DNA of 55,398 nt, from contig JALWRC010000068.1 of assembly GCA_027080725.1 (NCBI GenBank), forward strand, positions 1 to 55,398, written 5' to 3'. The stretch comes from Saprospiraceae bacterium (GTDB lineage Bacteria; Bacteroidota; Bacteroidia; Chitinophagales; Saprospiraceae). The position numbers and the translations under genes were made by a program. The notes beneath the pieces are model-generated. The model did no database searches, was not told where the DNA came from, and was given only the letters and a program-made list of their open reading frames with translations. Shown here piece after piece: positions 9,491-18,400 of this stretch (the stretch's first letter is position 1; every line of letters starts with the position of its first letter).

Positions 9491-11185
9491 TTACTTGGCT
9501 ACCTTAAATTGTATGTTGACGGAATGCAAATTATTATAAATATCCGGAACAAAGGAAAGTAATATTTTGCCCGTAATAAAGGTGTCGTTTTCTTCCGTGA
9601 TAGTAAGGGAAGCGTAAATACCCTTAAGTTCATCTAAAGAGGGTTGAAAAATTAAATTTTCCTGGCTAAATGATGTAAAGCTATAAGAGGGAACTCTCAC
9701 CGGAGAACGGTTGTCAAAAGTTATTTCAAGCACACCAAAAGAACAACACTGATCATTTTGGATACTTACTTTACCGAGGGTTTTATCATATGAAATGGTA
9801 GGACTGTCAAATAAATAAGGATATGACGAATCAATTTGAATACTGACAAATTGACCTAAAGTTTGAGAGAGTTTTGCATTAAAGCTGTAACTGTGATCTG
9901 TGGGTTTGGTAAAGGATAAATAGCGCAGACTATCCAGATCAAAAAATGAAATATCCATGAATTTGGAATCACAGTTGTTCATAGAAAGGTAAAAACTTCC
10001 ATTGTTATTTACCCATTGTTTGTAGCTCAGGCCATTGTCAAGTCGGACGGTGACTAAACCATTGGTAATATACTTCCCCTCTGTATTAATCAACTTACCG
10101 GATGCCACAAAATCCGGTGAAGGAAATAATTGAATGGGAAGAATAAGATCCCGGGAGGGGTCAGTAGTATAAGCCGAAAGGTTTTTGGTGAGAACCACTT
10201 GCTCACAAATATCAACCACTTTGACTTTTGTGTCTATTTGAGCGCGAACAGGAAGGATAAAAGCACCACTTAAGCTCGATAAAACAGTGTAATCGTGGCG
10301 TTTTTGGCTGAATGAATGAATGGCATAAACGGATTGAGTGAAAGTATTGGAATTGTTTCCATTTGGAAGGGTAATTTTGCCTTTAACCAAAACATAAGGA
10401 TATACATTTCCGGATGAAAGTCGTCTGGGAAGAGAAGAAATGCGAATAACCGGGAGACTTGAAACGCTATCGATACGATGCCAATATCCATAAGAATAAG
10501 AGAATAAAGAATTGCCGTTCAAGGAAGAGGAAGGCTTAAATTCCAACTCTTTTCCCGGCACGAGCTGAAGCCTGTTACCTCTGGCATCTTCTACCCTCAA
10601 CATCAATAACCAATTTGGATTTATCTTTTCTTGTCGTTCAAATCCGGTTTCAAAATTGACAGGAATACATAAACTGTTGCACAAATCAACCATTTCATAC
10701 ATAAAAACGTGGATATCTTCAAAAACCAAAGCTCCTTCTTGAGTTTGAAGGCTATAAGGAGGAATGGTGATATTCCCTCCTCCCTGAAGGGAAAGACGTA
10801 TGTATTCACCCGGGTTAAAGACTTGTGCCGGGGGTTTAGGTATGAGTTGAACTTGTACGTTTAACTTTTGATTGGGGAGGGGAAATAAAGAGGTAAAGCT
10901 ATCGAAATACCCATCCTTAGCGAAGGAGATAACATCTCCTTTTGACCCAAGAGAAACATGGTTTAAGCTAAAAAATCCCGCTTTGTCCGAAAGGCAAGAT
11001 TTATTCCTGACAGAGATGGAGCATTGATCTATTGGGCGGTATAAGTGGTCTGTCACAAAACCGACCAAATGCGTTTGCGTAAGCGATGAGGGGGCAACAG
11101 GGACGATATCTCTCTTGGAAACATGGATGGAATCCTTATGACAGCCAAATAAAGATAATAAAATAATAATGTATAAATATTTCAT
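9491..11185 (-). CDS. Surface lipoprotein with carboxypeptidase-regulatory-like domain
   Basis: The 564-residue protein starts with a lipoprotein signal (MKYLYIIILLSLFGC, acylated Cys15). Residues about 38-95 form a carboxypeptidase D regulatory-like beta-sandwich (LVGFVTDHLYRPIDQCSISV, FAKDGYFDS), common in Bacteroidota surface proteins. The rest is a series of beta-rich blocks without catalytic motifs that I recognise. It is the first gene of an operon with an ECF sigma factor, so it may be a target or a sensor of that system. It is divergent from nrdJ. Confidence 0.7.
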   Translation of the reverse strand: MKYLYIIILLSLFGCHKDSIHVSKRDIVPVAPSSLTQTHLVGFVTDHLYRPIDQCSISVRNKSCLSDKAGFFSLNHVSLGSKGDVISFAKDGYFDSFTSLFPLPNQKLNVQVQLIPKPPAQVFNPGEYIRLSLQGGGNITIPPYSLQTQEGALVFEDIHVFMYEMVDLCNSLCIPVNFETGFERQEKINPNWLLMLRVEDARGNRLQLVPGKELEFKPSSSLNGNSLFSYSYGYWHRIDSVSSLPVIRISSLPRRLSSGNVYPYVLVKGKITLPNGNNSNTFTQSVYAIHSFSQKRHDYTVLSSLSGAFILPVRAQIDTKVKVVDICEQVVLTKNLSAYTTDPSRDLILPIQLFPSPDFVASGKLINTEGKYITNGLVTVRLDNGLSYKQWVNNNGSFYLSMNNCDSKFMDISFFDLDSLRYLSFTKPTDHSYSFNAKLSQTLGQFVSIQIDSSYPYLFDSPTISYDKTLGKVSIQNDQCCSFGVLEITFDNRSPVRVPSYSFTSFSQENLIFQPSLDELKGIYASLTITEENDTFITGKILLSFVPDIYNNLHSVNIQFKVAK

Positions 11186-11573
11186 TATGTGTTATATTGA
11201 AATAAAAATCAATATTAAACGCAATGCAACAAACCTTGCGGCAATCACATTACCGGATAAAGATATAATGGTTGTTTTGCGTGCAATTGTTGCAAGGTAC
11301 TACAAATATTTTGATATTTGCAAACACCTTTTTATAAAAGACTAAAGAGTGTTTATTTTTGTTATGGGTATAGATTTTATAAGCCCATCTATGAACGAAT
11401 GAAGTTTAAAAAGAGCATAATTGACATTTAAGTCATAATAGTCACAAAACTTTAGTATAAATATAGTATAATTTTGTAATATATTCATACCTTTGCCTTT
11501 GACAAAATGATCAACCAATTCCGATTGACCTACTCTTGATATATTGGTTACACGTATAAATGATGCTACTACA
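11186..11573. other. Divergent regulatory region between lipoprotein/sigma operon and nrdJ
   Basis: There is no gene here. Near the operon side, GCAACAA (about 11226-11232) and CCTTGC (11234-11239) can pair alternatively with TTGTTGC and GCAAGG around 11288-11297. The two pairings exclude each other or form a pseudoknot. The minus strand also reads TTGCAACAA, which resembles GCAAC-type boxes I associate with Bacteroidota ECF promoters. The nrdJ-proximal half holds TAATTTTG and TACCTTTG elements. I saw neither a cobalamin riboswitch core nor a clear NrdR box pair. Confidence 0.4.
11488..11495 (+). promoter_or_regulatory. nrdJ -7 promoter element
   Basis: TACCTTTG matches TAnnTTTG. It lies 79 bases before the preferred nrdJ ATG. 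An alternative, TAATTTTG, occurs 20 bases further upstream. No strong -33 element is visible. Confidence 0.4.
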
Positions 11574-14126
11574 ATGAGTATTTCGTCCCGGGTTCACAAT
11601 GCCACTACATATACATTTGAAGAAGCGTTGGAGGCTTCGAAAGATTATTTTAATGGAGATGAGTTAGCAGCAACTGTTTGGATAAATAAATATGCATTAA
11701 AAGATTCCTTTGGCAATCTATTTGAGCGCACCCCGGATGATATGCATCGTCGTTTGGCTAAAGAATTGGCGAGGATTGAGTCAAAATATCCCAATCCAAT
11801 GACGGAGGACCAAATATTTGTTTTGCTTAAGGATTTCAAATACTTAGTTCCCCAAGGTGGACCAATGACAGGAATTGGCAATCCTTATCAGGTGGTGTCT
11901 CTTTCAAACTGTTTTGTCATAGGCAATGAAGCGGACTCATATGGAGGAATTATACAAACCGATCAAGAGCAGGTACAACTGATGAAACGCCGAGGTGGAG
12001 TAGGTCATGATCTGAGTCACATCAGGCCCAAAGGTTCTCCGGTTAAGAATAGTGCATTGACTTCTACCGGAGTCGTCCCGTTTATGGAGCGATACTCCAA
12101 TGCTACGAGGGAAGTAGCGCAAGATGGAAGAAGGGGAGCACTTATGTTGACGATATCGACCAAACATCCGGACGCAGAGTCTTTTATCGATGCCAAAATG
12201 GATTTAGGAAAGGTAACCGGCGCCAATGTTTCTCTCCGGATTGACGATGAATTCATGAAGGCTGTTATTGACAATAAGACCTATACCCAACAATATCCTA
12301 TAGAATCAGATACACCCACCGTCACCAAAAAGGTAAAAGCCCGTAATATCTGGAAAAAGATAATTCACAATGCGTGGAAATCTGCCGAACCGGGTGTTTT
12401 GTTTTGGGATACGGTGAGAAAAGAATCCATACCGGATTGTTATGCCGACCTTGGATTCAAAACAGTATCAACCAACCCTTGTGGAGAAATTCCCCTTTGT
12501 ACGTATGATAGTTGCCGGTTGCTCGCCATTAATTTGTTTAGTTATGTGCAGGATCCATTTACGAATAAGGCCCGGTTTGATTTTGATAAATTTGGCATTC
12601 ACGCCGTTTATGCACAGAGATTAATGGATGATATCATTGATTTGGAGATAGAGCATATCGATAGAATTATAGCCAAGATTGACGCGGACCCTGAAGAGGA
12701 TTATATCAAACAAACAGAAAGGAATCTGTGGGTCAAGATAAAAGAAAAAGCGGAGCAGGGAAGGAGAACAGGAATCGGAATCACAGCGGAAGGGGACATG
12801 CTTGCCGCTTTGGGTTATAGATACGGGACGGATGATGCGATCTCTTTTTCAACAGCACTACACAAGAGCCTGGCTATCGGAGTTTATAAGGGTTCGGTTA
12901 ATTTAGCAAAGGAAAGAGGTCCCTTTCCAATATATGATTTTAACAGGGAAAGAAACAACCCCTTTATTAAGCGAATAAAGGAGGCAGATGAACAACTGTA
13001 CAATGATATGGTCAAGTACGGTCGAAGAAACATCGCATTGCTCACTATTGCCCCTACAGGGACCACGAGTTTGATGACGCAGACCTCTTCCGGTATAGAG
13101 CCGGTGTTTATGGTGGCGTACAAAAGAAGGAGAAAAGTGAATCCCAACGACCAAAATGTCAACGTGAGCTTCGTCGATGAGGTGGGGGATCATTGGGAAG
13201 AGTACAATGTATTCCATCACAAATTTTTAGATTGGTTGAACATCAATGGATATGATGTAGAGGAGGTCCAAAAAATGGATGATGACCAATTGAATAAAAT
13301 CATCACACAATCGCCCTATCACAGAGCTACCGCTAACGATATCGATTGGGTACAAAAAGTAACCATGCAGGGGGAGATACAGAAATGGGTGGATCACTCC
13401 ATTAGTGTCACCGTCAATGTTCCTAATAATATCAGTGAAAAGGTTGTAGATGAGATTTATCGTACGGCTTGGAGGTCAGGGTGTAAGGGGATGACCATTT
13501 ACCGGGATGGTTCGCGATCAGGAGTTCTTGTTTCTAAGGAAGAAAAAAAGGAGGAGGATAAAACGTCAAAATTTGCTGTGAATCACTCTCCTAAGAGGCC
13601 TAAGGAACTCGAAGCAGAAATCGTTCGGTTCCAAAACAATAAAGAAGAATGGATAGCTGTAGTTGGAATCCTGGAAGGAAGACCCTATGAAATATTTACG
13701 GGAGAAGCCAAAGAGACTTTTGTTATTCCAAAGAAGTTTCAAAAGTGTTGGGTGGTTAAAACCAAGGATGAAAAGAAAAAGACAAGATACGATCTTCATT
13801 TTATTGATAAAGATGGATATAAGGTCATGTATCAGGGATTGTCCCGCTCCTTTAATAAAGAGTATTGGAATTATGCTAAACTGATTTCTGGTGTTTTGCG
13901 ACATGGTATGCCTCTTAATTCTGTAGTCGATCTAATATCTGCACTTCATATGGATAGCGAGACGATTAATACCTGGAAGAACGGTGTAATCAGAGCCTTG
14001 AAAAAATTTATTCCTGATGGGACAAAGGTAAAGGAAGAATGTCCAAGTTGCGGAGCGGAAGGAACACTCGCTTATAAAGAGGGATGCTTGAGTTGTGCCA
14101 GTTGTGGCTACTCGAAGTGCTCGTAG
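11574..14126 (+). CDS. nrdJ: Adenosylcobalamin-dependent (class II) ribonucleotide reductase
   Basis: This 850-residue enzyme reduces ribonucleotides to deoxyribonucleotides using adenosylcobalamin, independently of oxygen. Seen in the sequence are the early active-site cysteine segment SLSNCFV, the Cys303 motif NPCGEIPL (residues 301-308), the glycyl/thiyl barrel strands (IAPTGTTSLMTQTSSGIEPVF), the NVPNNISEKVVDEIYRTAW segment, and a C-terminal zinc ribbon with CPSCGAEG and CASCGYSKC. Length and order match NrdJ/NrdZ. I choose ATG 11574 (MSISSRVHNATTYTF); the frame extends to a TTG at 11544 but adds nothing conserved. No class I or III reductase gene is in the window. Confidence 0.94.
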   Translation: MSISSRVHNATTYTFEEALEASKDYFNGDELAATVWINKYALKDSFGNLFERTPDDMHRRLAKELARIESKYPNPMTEDQIFVLLKDFKYLVPQGGPMTGIGNPYQVVSLSNCFVIGNEADSYGGIIQTDQEQVQLMKRRGGVGHDLSHIRPKGSPVKNSALTSTGVVPFMERYSNATREVAQDGRRGALMLTISTKHPDAESFIDAKMDLGKVTGANVSLRIDDEFMKAVIDNKTYTQQYPIESDTPTVTKKVKARNIWKKIIHNAWKSAEPGVLFWDTVRKESIPDCYADLGFKTVSTNPCGEIPLCTYDSCRLLAINLFSYVQDPFTNKARFDFDKFGIHAVYAQRLMDDIIDLEIEHIDRIIAKIDADPEEDYIKQTERNLWVKIKEKAEQGRRTGIGITAEGDMLAALGYRYGTDDAISFSTALHKSLAIGVYKGSVNLAKERGPFPIYDFNRERNNPFIKRIKEADEQLYNDMVKYGRRNIALLTIAPTGTTSLMTQTSSGIEPVFMVAYKRRRKVNPNDQNVNVSFVDEVGDHWEEYNVFHHKFLDWLNINGYDVEEVQKMDDDQLNKIITQSPYHRATANDIDWVQKVTMQGEIQKWVDHSISVTVNVPNNISEKVVDEIYRTAWRSGCKGMTIYRDGSRSGVLVSKEEKKEEDKTSKFAVNHSPKRPKELEAEIVRFQNNKEEWIAVVGILEGRPYEIFTGEAKETFVIPKKFQKCWVVKTKDEKKKTRYDLHFIDKDGYKVMYQGLSRSFNKEYWNYAKLISGVLRHGMPLNSVVDLISALHMDSETINTWKNGVIRALKKFIPDGTKVKEECPSCGAEGTLAYKEGCLSCASCGYSKCS

Positions 14127-14217
14127 ATTATATTTCCCCAAAAAGGATCTACATTCAAGAGAAAAAGCTTCGGTTTAATATGGTTGGAATTTAATTTCCG
14201 GAGCACCTCTGCTTTTG

Positions 14218-15072
14218 TTACAATTTGTACATAAGGGAAGAGGCCAAAATCTCTTTGTTATCGGAAGTCAATCGGACGAGGTACATTCCACCGATTAAAC
14301 GATAGACGTCAATGGCATTTTCCGGAGAATAAGGACGGTCTAAGACGACATTACCCAACATATCTAAAATGGAAATCTTGAGGGAACTTAAATTCAAAGC
14401 TCCTCCTTGCAGTTTGATATGAGCCCTCTCACTAACCGGATTAGGCTGTATCAGAAGAAGACGGCGGTTTTTGTGACTTAAATCAGAAACGCTGTTGTCT
14501 GTAGCTTCTTTCACTTCGAGAGAGGTTTTAGTTGCTCCGTCTCCTGTGGTACTTCCATTGAGATTCACCCCATTTCCGGCAGCATAAAAGGAAAGGGTTC
14601 CTGTCCCCTTAGCTGGGGCCTTCCATTTTACTTTAAAAATGCCACCGGCTCTATTGGGTTTATCATGCTCGACATAGGTTCTACCGTTGCTCGCATCTGC
14701 GATATGATACACCTTTTTAGAGTCGTTTATCCAATTTTTTATATCAGAGCCATCTTGTCCCAACTCAGCGTCGAGGCATACCATTTGAAATCCGAAAGCT
14801 TTTGGGTCACCTGCGGTAGGTTCGACCTTCACTTTAACGGTGTATTCTTGTTCAGGGATATACTCGGAAATGACCCTGTCTGCACTGTCGAGCAACTCTA
14901 TGCTCATCGCCACTTGTATGACATTGCCGCTATGACAACTCTTGCAAACTCTTCTGGAATCTCCCGGCGCACCGGTATTTCCCTGCATCTTGACGGCAGC
15001 ACGCCCCCCGCTGTTAGAATTGAACGTTACAACCGCAAATACAACCGCAAATAAAAACACTAATACACGCAT
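14218..15072 (-). CDS. T9SS-exported protein with CxxCH haem motif and choice-of-anchor V/reeler-like domain
   Basis: Starting at ATG 15070-15072 the protein has 284 residues: a signal peptide (MRVLVFLFAVVFAVV), then TGAPGDSRRVCKSCH with a CxxCH c-type haem motif at 43-47. A beta-sandwich like the reeler/choice-of-anchor V domain follows (FGFQMVCLDAE, GGIFKVKWKAPAKGTGTLSFYAAGNGVN). From about residue 205 there is a T9SS type A sorting domain (LLIQPNPVSERAHIKL, KISILDMLGNVVL, GGMYLVRLTSDNKE). It should be exported by Sec and then the type IX system and be surface-attached or released. A role in extracellular electron or redox chemistry is conceivable but unproven. Five further in-frame codons to 15087 are less likely to be used. 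Confidence 0.82.
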   Translation of the reverse strand: MRVLVFLFAVVFAVVTFNSNSGGRAAVKMQGNTGAPGDSRRVCKSCHSGNVIQVAMSIELLDSADRVISEYIPEQEYTVKVKVEPTAGDPKAFGFQMVCLDAELGQDGSDIKNWINDSKKVYHIADASNGRTYVEHDKPNRAGGIFKVKWKAPAKGTGTLSFYAAGNGVNLNGSTTGDGATKTSLEVKEATDNSVSDLSHKNRRLLLIQPNPVSERAHIKLQGGALNLSSLKISILDMLGNVVLDRPYSPENAIDVYRLIGGMYLVRLTSDNKEILASSLMYKL

Positions 15073-15457
15073 AACAACAGAGTACAATTTGATCGTCGGG
15101 AATTGACCAAGTAAAAAGACTTTAATCCTGGCATTGCAACCCGAAAATGTTGTAATAATTAAATAATCGAGAGCAAAGCTACTAAAAATTGTTGAACCTT
15201 TGGTAGAACGTTGATTAAGGGTTCACACGGTGTGCATAACAAACCGCACTATTACGACTTGTATGCCTTGGTGCCACAGGTTTTAAGTAGAAGAGCCTGT
15301 GCCGCTGTTGCGGTAGAGATGGGGGTGAGGTTGTAAAATCTGCATTTTGTCATACACCCTTCACACTTCTCCTAACAATAGATAAAGCAAAAAAGGGTAT
15401 ATTGCAGTTCTATTTTGCTGAAAATCTATTTTTGTACTTCGATAACCATAGTAATTC
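15073..15457. other. Intergenic region upstream of the subtilase gene
   Basis: There is no gene here. Around 15210-15235 is a small hairpin, CACACGGTGTG. Another possible stem pairs CACAGG with CCTGTG about 15 bases apart near 15280-15302. TATTTTTG at 15427-15434 fits the Bacteroidota -7 element and would give a short leader for the gene at 15458. Confidence 0.4.
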
Positions 15458-18400
15458 ATGAAGCGTTTTATTACTCCAATGCTATTCTTCCTGGCAATGT
15501 TTTACAACGCCGGTGCTCAAGAGATCATAACAGTGTCGTACAAGAACAGTGTCAAACATTTCAAGGCAGAAAAAATAAATGCCGTCCATTTTCCGGAATC
15601 GGCTTTATATGAGGGATATTATTATCTGTTCCTTCATTTTGAACGGCTTCCGGAGCGATCCGTATGGAAAAAGTCCGGGATTCGGCCGGTTCATTTCATA
15701 CCGGAGAATAATTATTTTTGTGCTATTCCTCAAAATTTCCAACCACAGGAGCTGATCCAACTCGGGGTCTCGGCGTATTGGGCTTGGGAGGATGAGATGA
15801 AAATATCCGAAGCTGCTGCCGGAGAAATACTCAATAATGAGACCGAAGAAGTGGAACTCTTCGTCCAAATTGTAAAAACAATCGATACGCAACGGTTGCG
15901 GAATCTACTGGCTAAATACCGTATCCGGGTGATGGATGATAGCAAAGAGCCCTACGGTCTTTGGACGGTGAAAGTAGCACGAGGCAGGGTAAATACGCTT
16001 TTGAGGATACCGGTCATCACCTGGTTAGAGCCCCTACCTCCGGCTCCTGAGGCCATCCGGTACCGCGCCATCGGAACGGAACGCGTTGCTCCTCTTCACA
16101 ACCGGTTTGGGGAGCATTTGAGGGGCGAAGGTATGGTCATAGGTGTAGGGGATAACGGAAAGATCGGAACACATATCGATTTTGGTTCGAGGGTAACCAC
16201 CTTTTCGAAATACGGTACGGGTACGCATGCGACCCATGTGACGGGTATCATCACCGGCTACCCCAATCTCAATCCGAGGGAGGGTATTGGGACCGCACCG
16301 GAGGCTCATGTCATCACATCGTATTTTTCCGATATATTAGACCGGACGCCCGATTTTATCCGGGATTACGGGATGTTGATCACTAATAATTCCTATGGGA
16401 TTAGCGGGGGCAATTGTACCAATGCGGGGGATTATAGCCTGCTCGCAGTCTTCATCGACGAACAGCAAGAGCAGTATGATTCACTTATTCATGTATTCGC
16501 CGCAGGAAATAATGGCAGTTGGACCTGCAGCCCCTATCCATCCCACTATGCTACTATCTCCAATGGCTGGCAATGTGCCAAGAGCACTTTTACCATTGGA
16601 GCGTGCAATCACCAAAATAGCTTGGCATATTATTCTAGCCGGGGCCCTACGGATGACGGCCGCATCAAACCAGAAATTGTCGCTGTAGGCAATGATGTTC
16701 GATCCACCCGGCCCAACAATTCCTATTCCGGGGGAGGAGGCACCAGCTACTCCTCACCTGCAATGACCGGAATTACCGCCTTGATGTATGAAAAATACAA
16801 GCGTCAACACGGCAACCATCCTCCTGCGACACTCATTAAAGCCTTATTGTGCAATAGTGCAGATGACAAAGGACTCTCCGGGCCGGACTATTATTGGGGA
16901 TATGGACGGGTAAATGCAGCCCGGGCAGTAGCCGATTTGGACCAAAGCCGGTATTTCAACGGCAACTTGGGTGATGGAGACTCTGTCGAATATACCCTGA
17001 CGGTCCCGGCCGGCGTAGATAAACTAAAAGTCATGGTCATGTGGCGAGATCCTGCGGCAGCGCCTTATGCAGCACCTGTATTGGTCAATGACATCGATAT
17101 GACCCTGACGGATCCTTCTTCCAATTCCTACGACCCCTGGGTTTTAGACCCCGCTCCTTCCAAAGTCAATCAAGCGGCTGTCCAGGATAAGGACCATTTG
17201 AATCCGCAAGAGCAAATCACCTTAAACAATCCCGTCGCAGGGGATTACACCATTCGACTCCACGGGCATCGCATCCCGTTTGGTCCCCAGGAGTATTTCT
17301 TGGTATACTCCTTTCAGCAAAATGGTATCACTGTCCGGTATCCGGACGGAGGAGAATCCCTTGTACCCGGGGAAACAGAATACATTCGCTGGGATGCTTT
17401 CGGGCATGGGAGCGAAACCTTTACGGTCGAATTATCAAAGGATGGAGGCAGCACATGGAGCACTTTGGCCGGTGGACTTTCGTCCGCCACCCGTTCGTTT
17501 ACCTGGGTGGTCAGCGGGGCTTCTACCCAGGCGCTTATCCGGGTTAAAACCAATAGTTTCTCAGACGTTTCAGACCATACTTTTGGCATCATCGGCTTAC
17601 CCGCCAATTTAACCGCATCCACACCTTGTGACGGGTATATTAAACTCACCTGGGATGCGGTAGACTCTGCTGCATACTACGGCATTTACCGCTTAGGTGC
17701 CGATACCATGACTTTAATCGACACGACATCTGCACTCGAATACACAAGGGGAAAATGGACAGTAGGCCAGACACAATGGCTCTCAGTAAATGCCATTGAC
17801 ACCTTAGATCAACGGGGGAGGCGAGCCGTCGCAAAACAGATTATAGCCAATGGAGGAGCAACTTGCCCATGGCCGGATGACATGGCCGTCAGCCAGATGC
17901 TTACCACGGATTTTTCGAGGGAGCACACACTCAGTGATCTCGGAGCGACGACAGCACTGTCTGTCGTACTTCTCAACGCGGGGAATACCGAAATCGACAC
18001 CTTTGAGGTCTCCTACCAAATTAATGGAGGGGCCATCGTCACCGAAGCAACACGGGATACTATTCCTGTTGGAGATACCATCCACTACACCTTTAATCAA
18101 ATGGAAAGTTTCACTCCGGGAAGTTACGATATCGTATTTTGGTCCACTTTAAGCAGTGACACCCATCCACATAATGACACCCTTCGACAAACGCTCCGGG
18201 TGGTCGCCAATGATCCGGTGGCTTTGCCTTATACGGAGGGGTTTGAAAATGCAGACAGCATCGATATTCGTGCAGATTACCCGGGCATCCCGGGACTGGA
18301 TGTCTGGGACTACGATATAGGCACAGGAGCTGGAAGAATCCGGAGTTTTGCCGGGCAGGGATTTATAAAAGACGGCAGTAGAGCCATGACGATGGACGCC

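Noticed and set aside
11186-11573. Cobalamin riboswitch ahead of the B12-dependent reductase
   Set aside because: I could not find the conserved B12-box core; only simple inverted repeats are visible.
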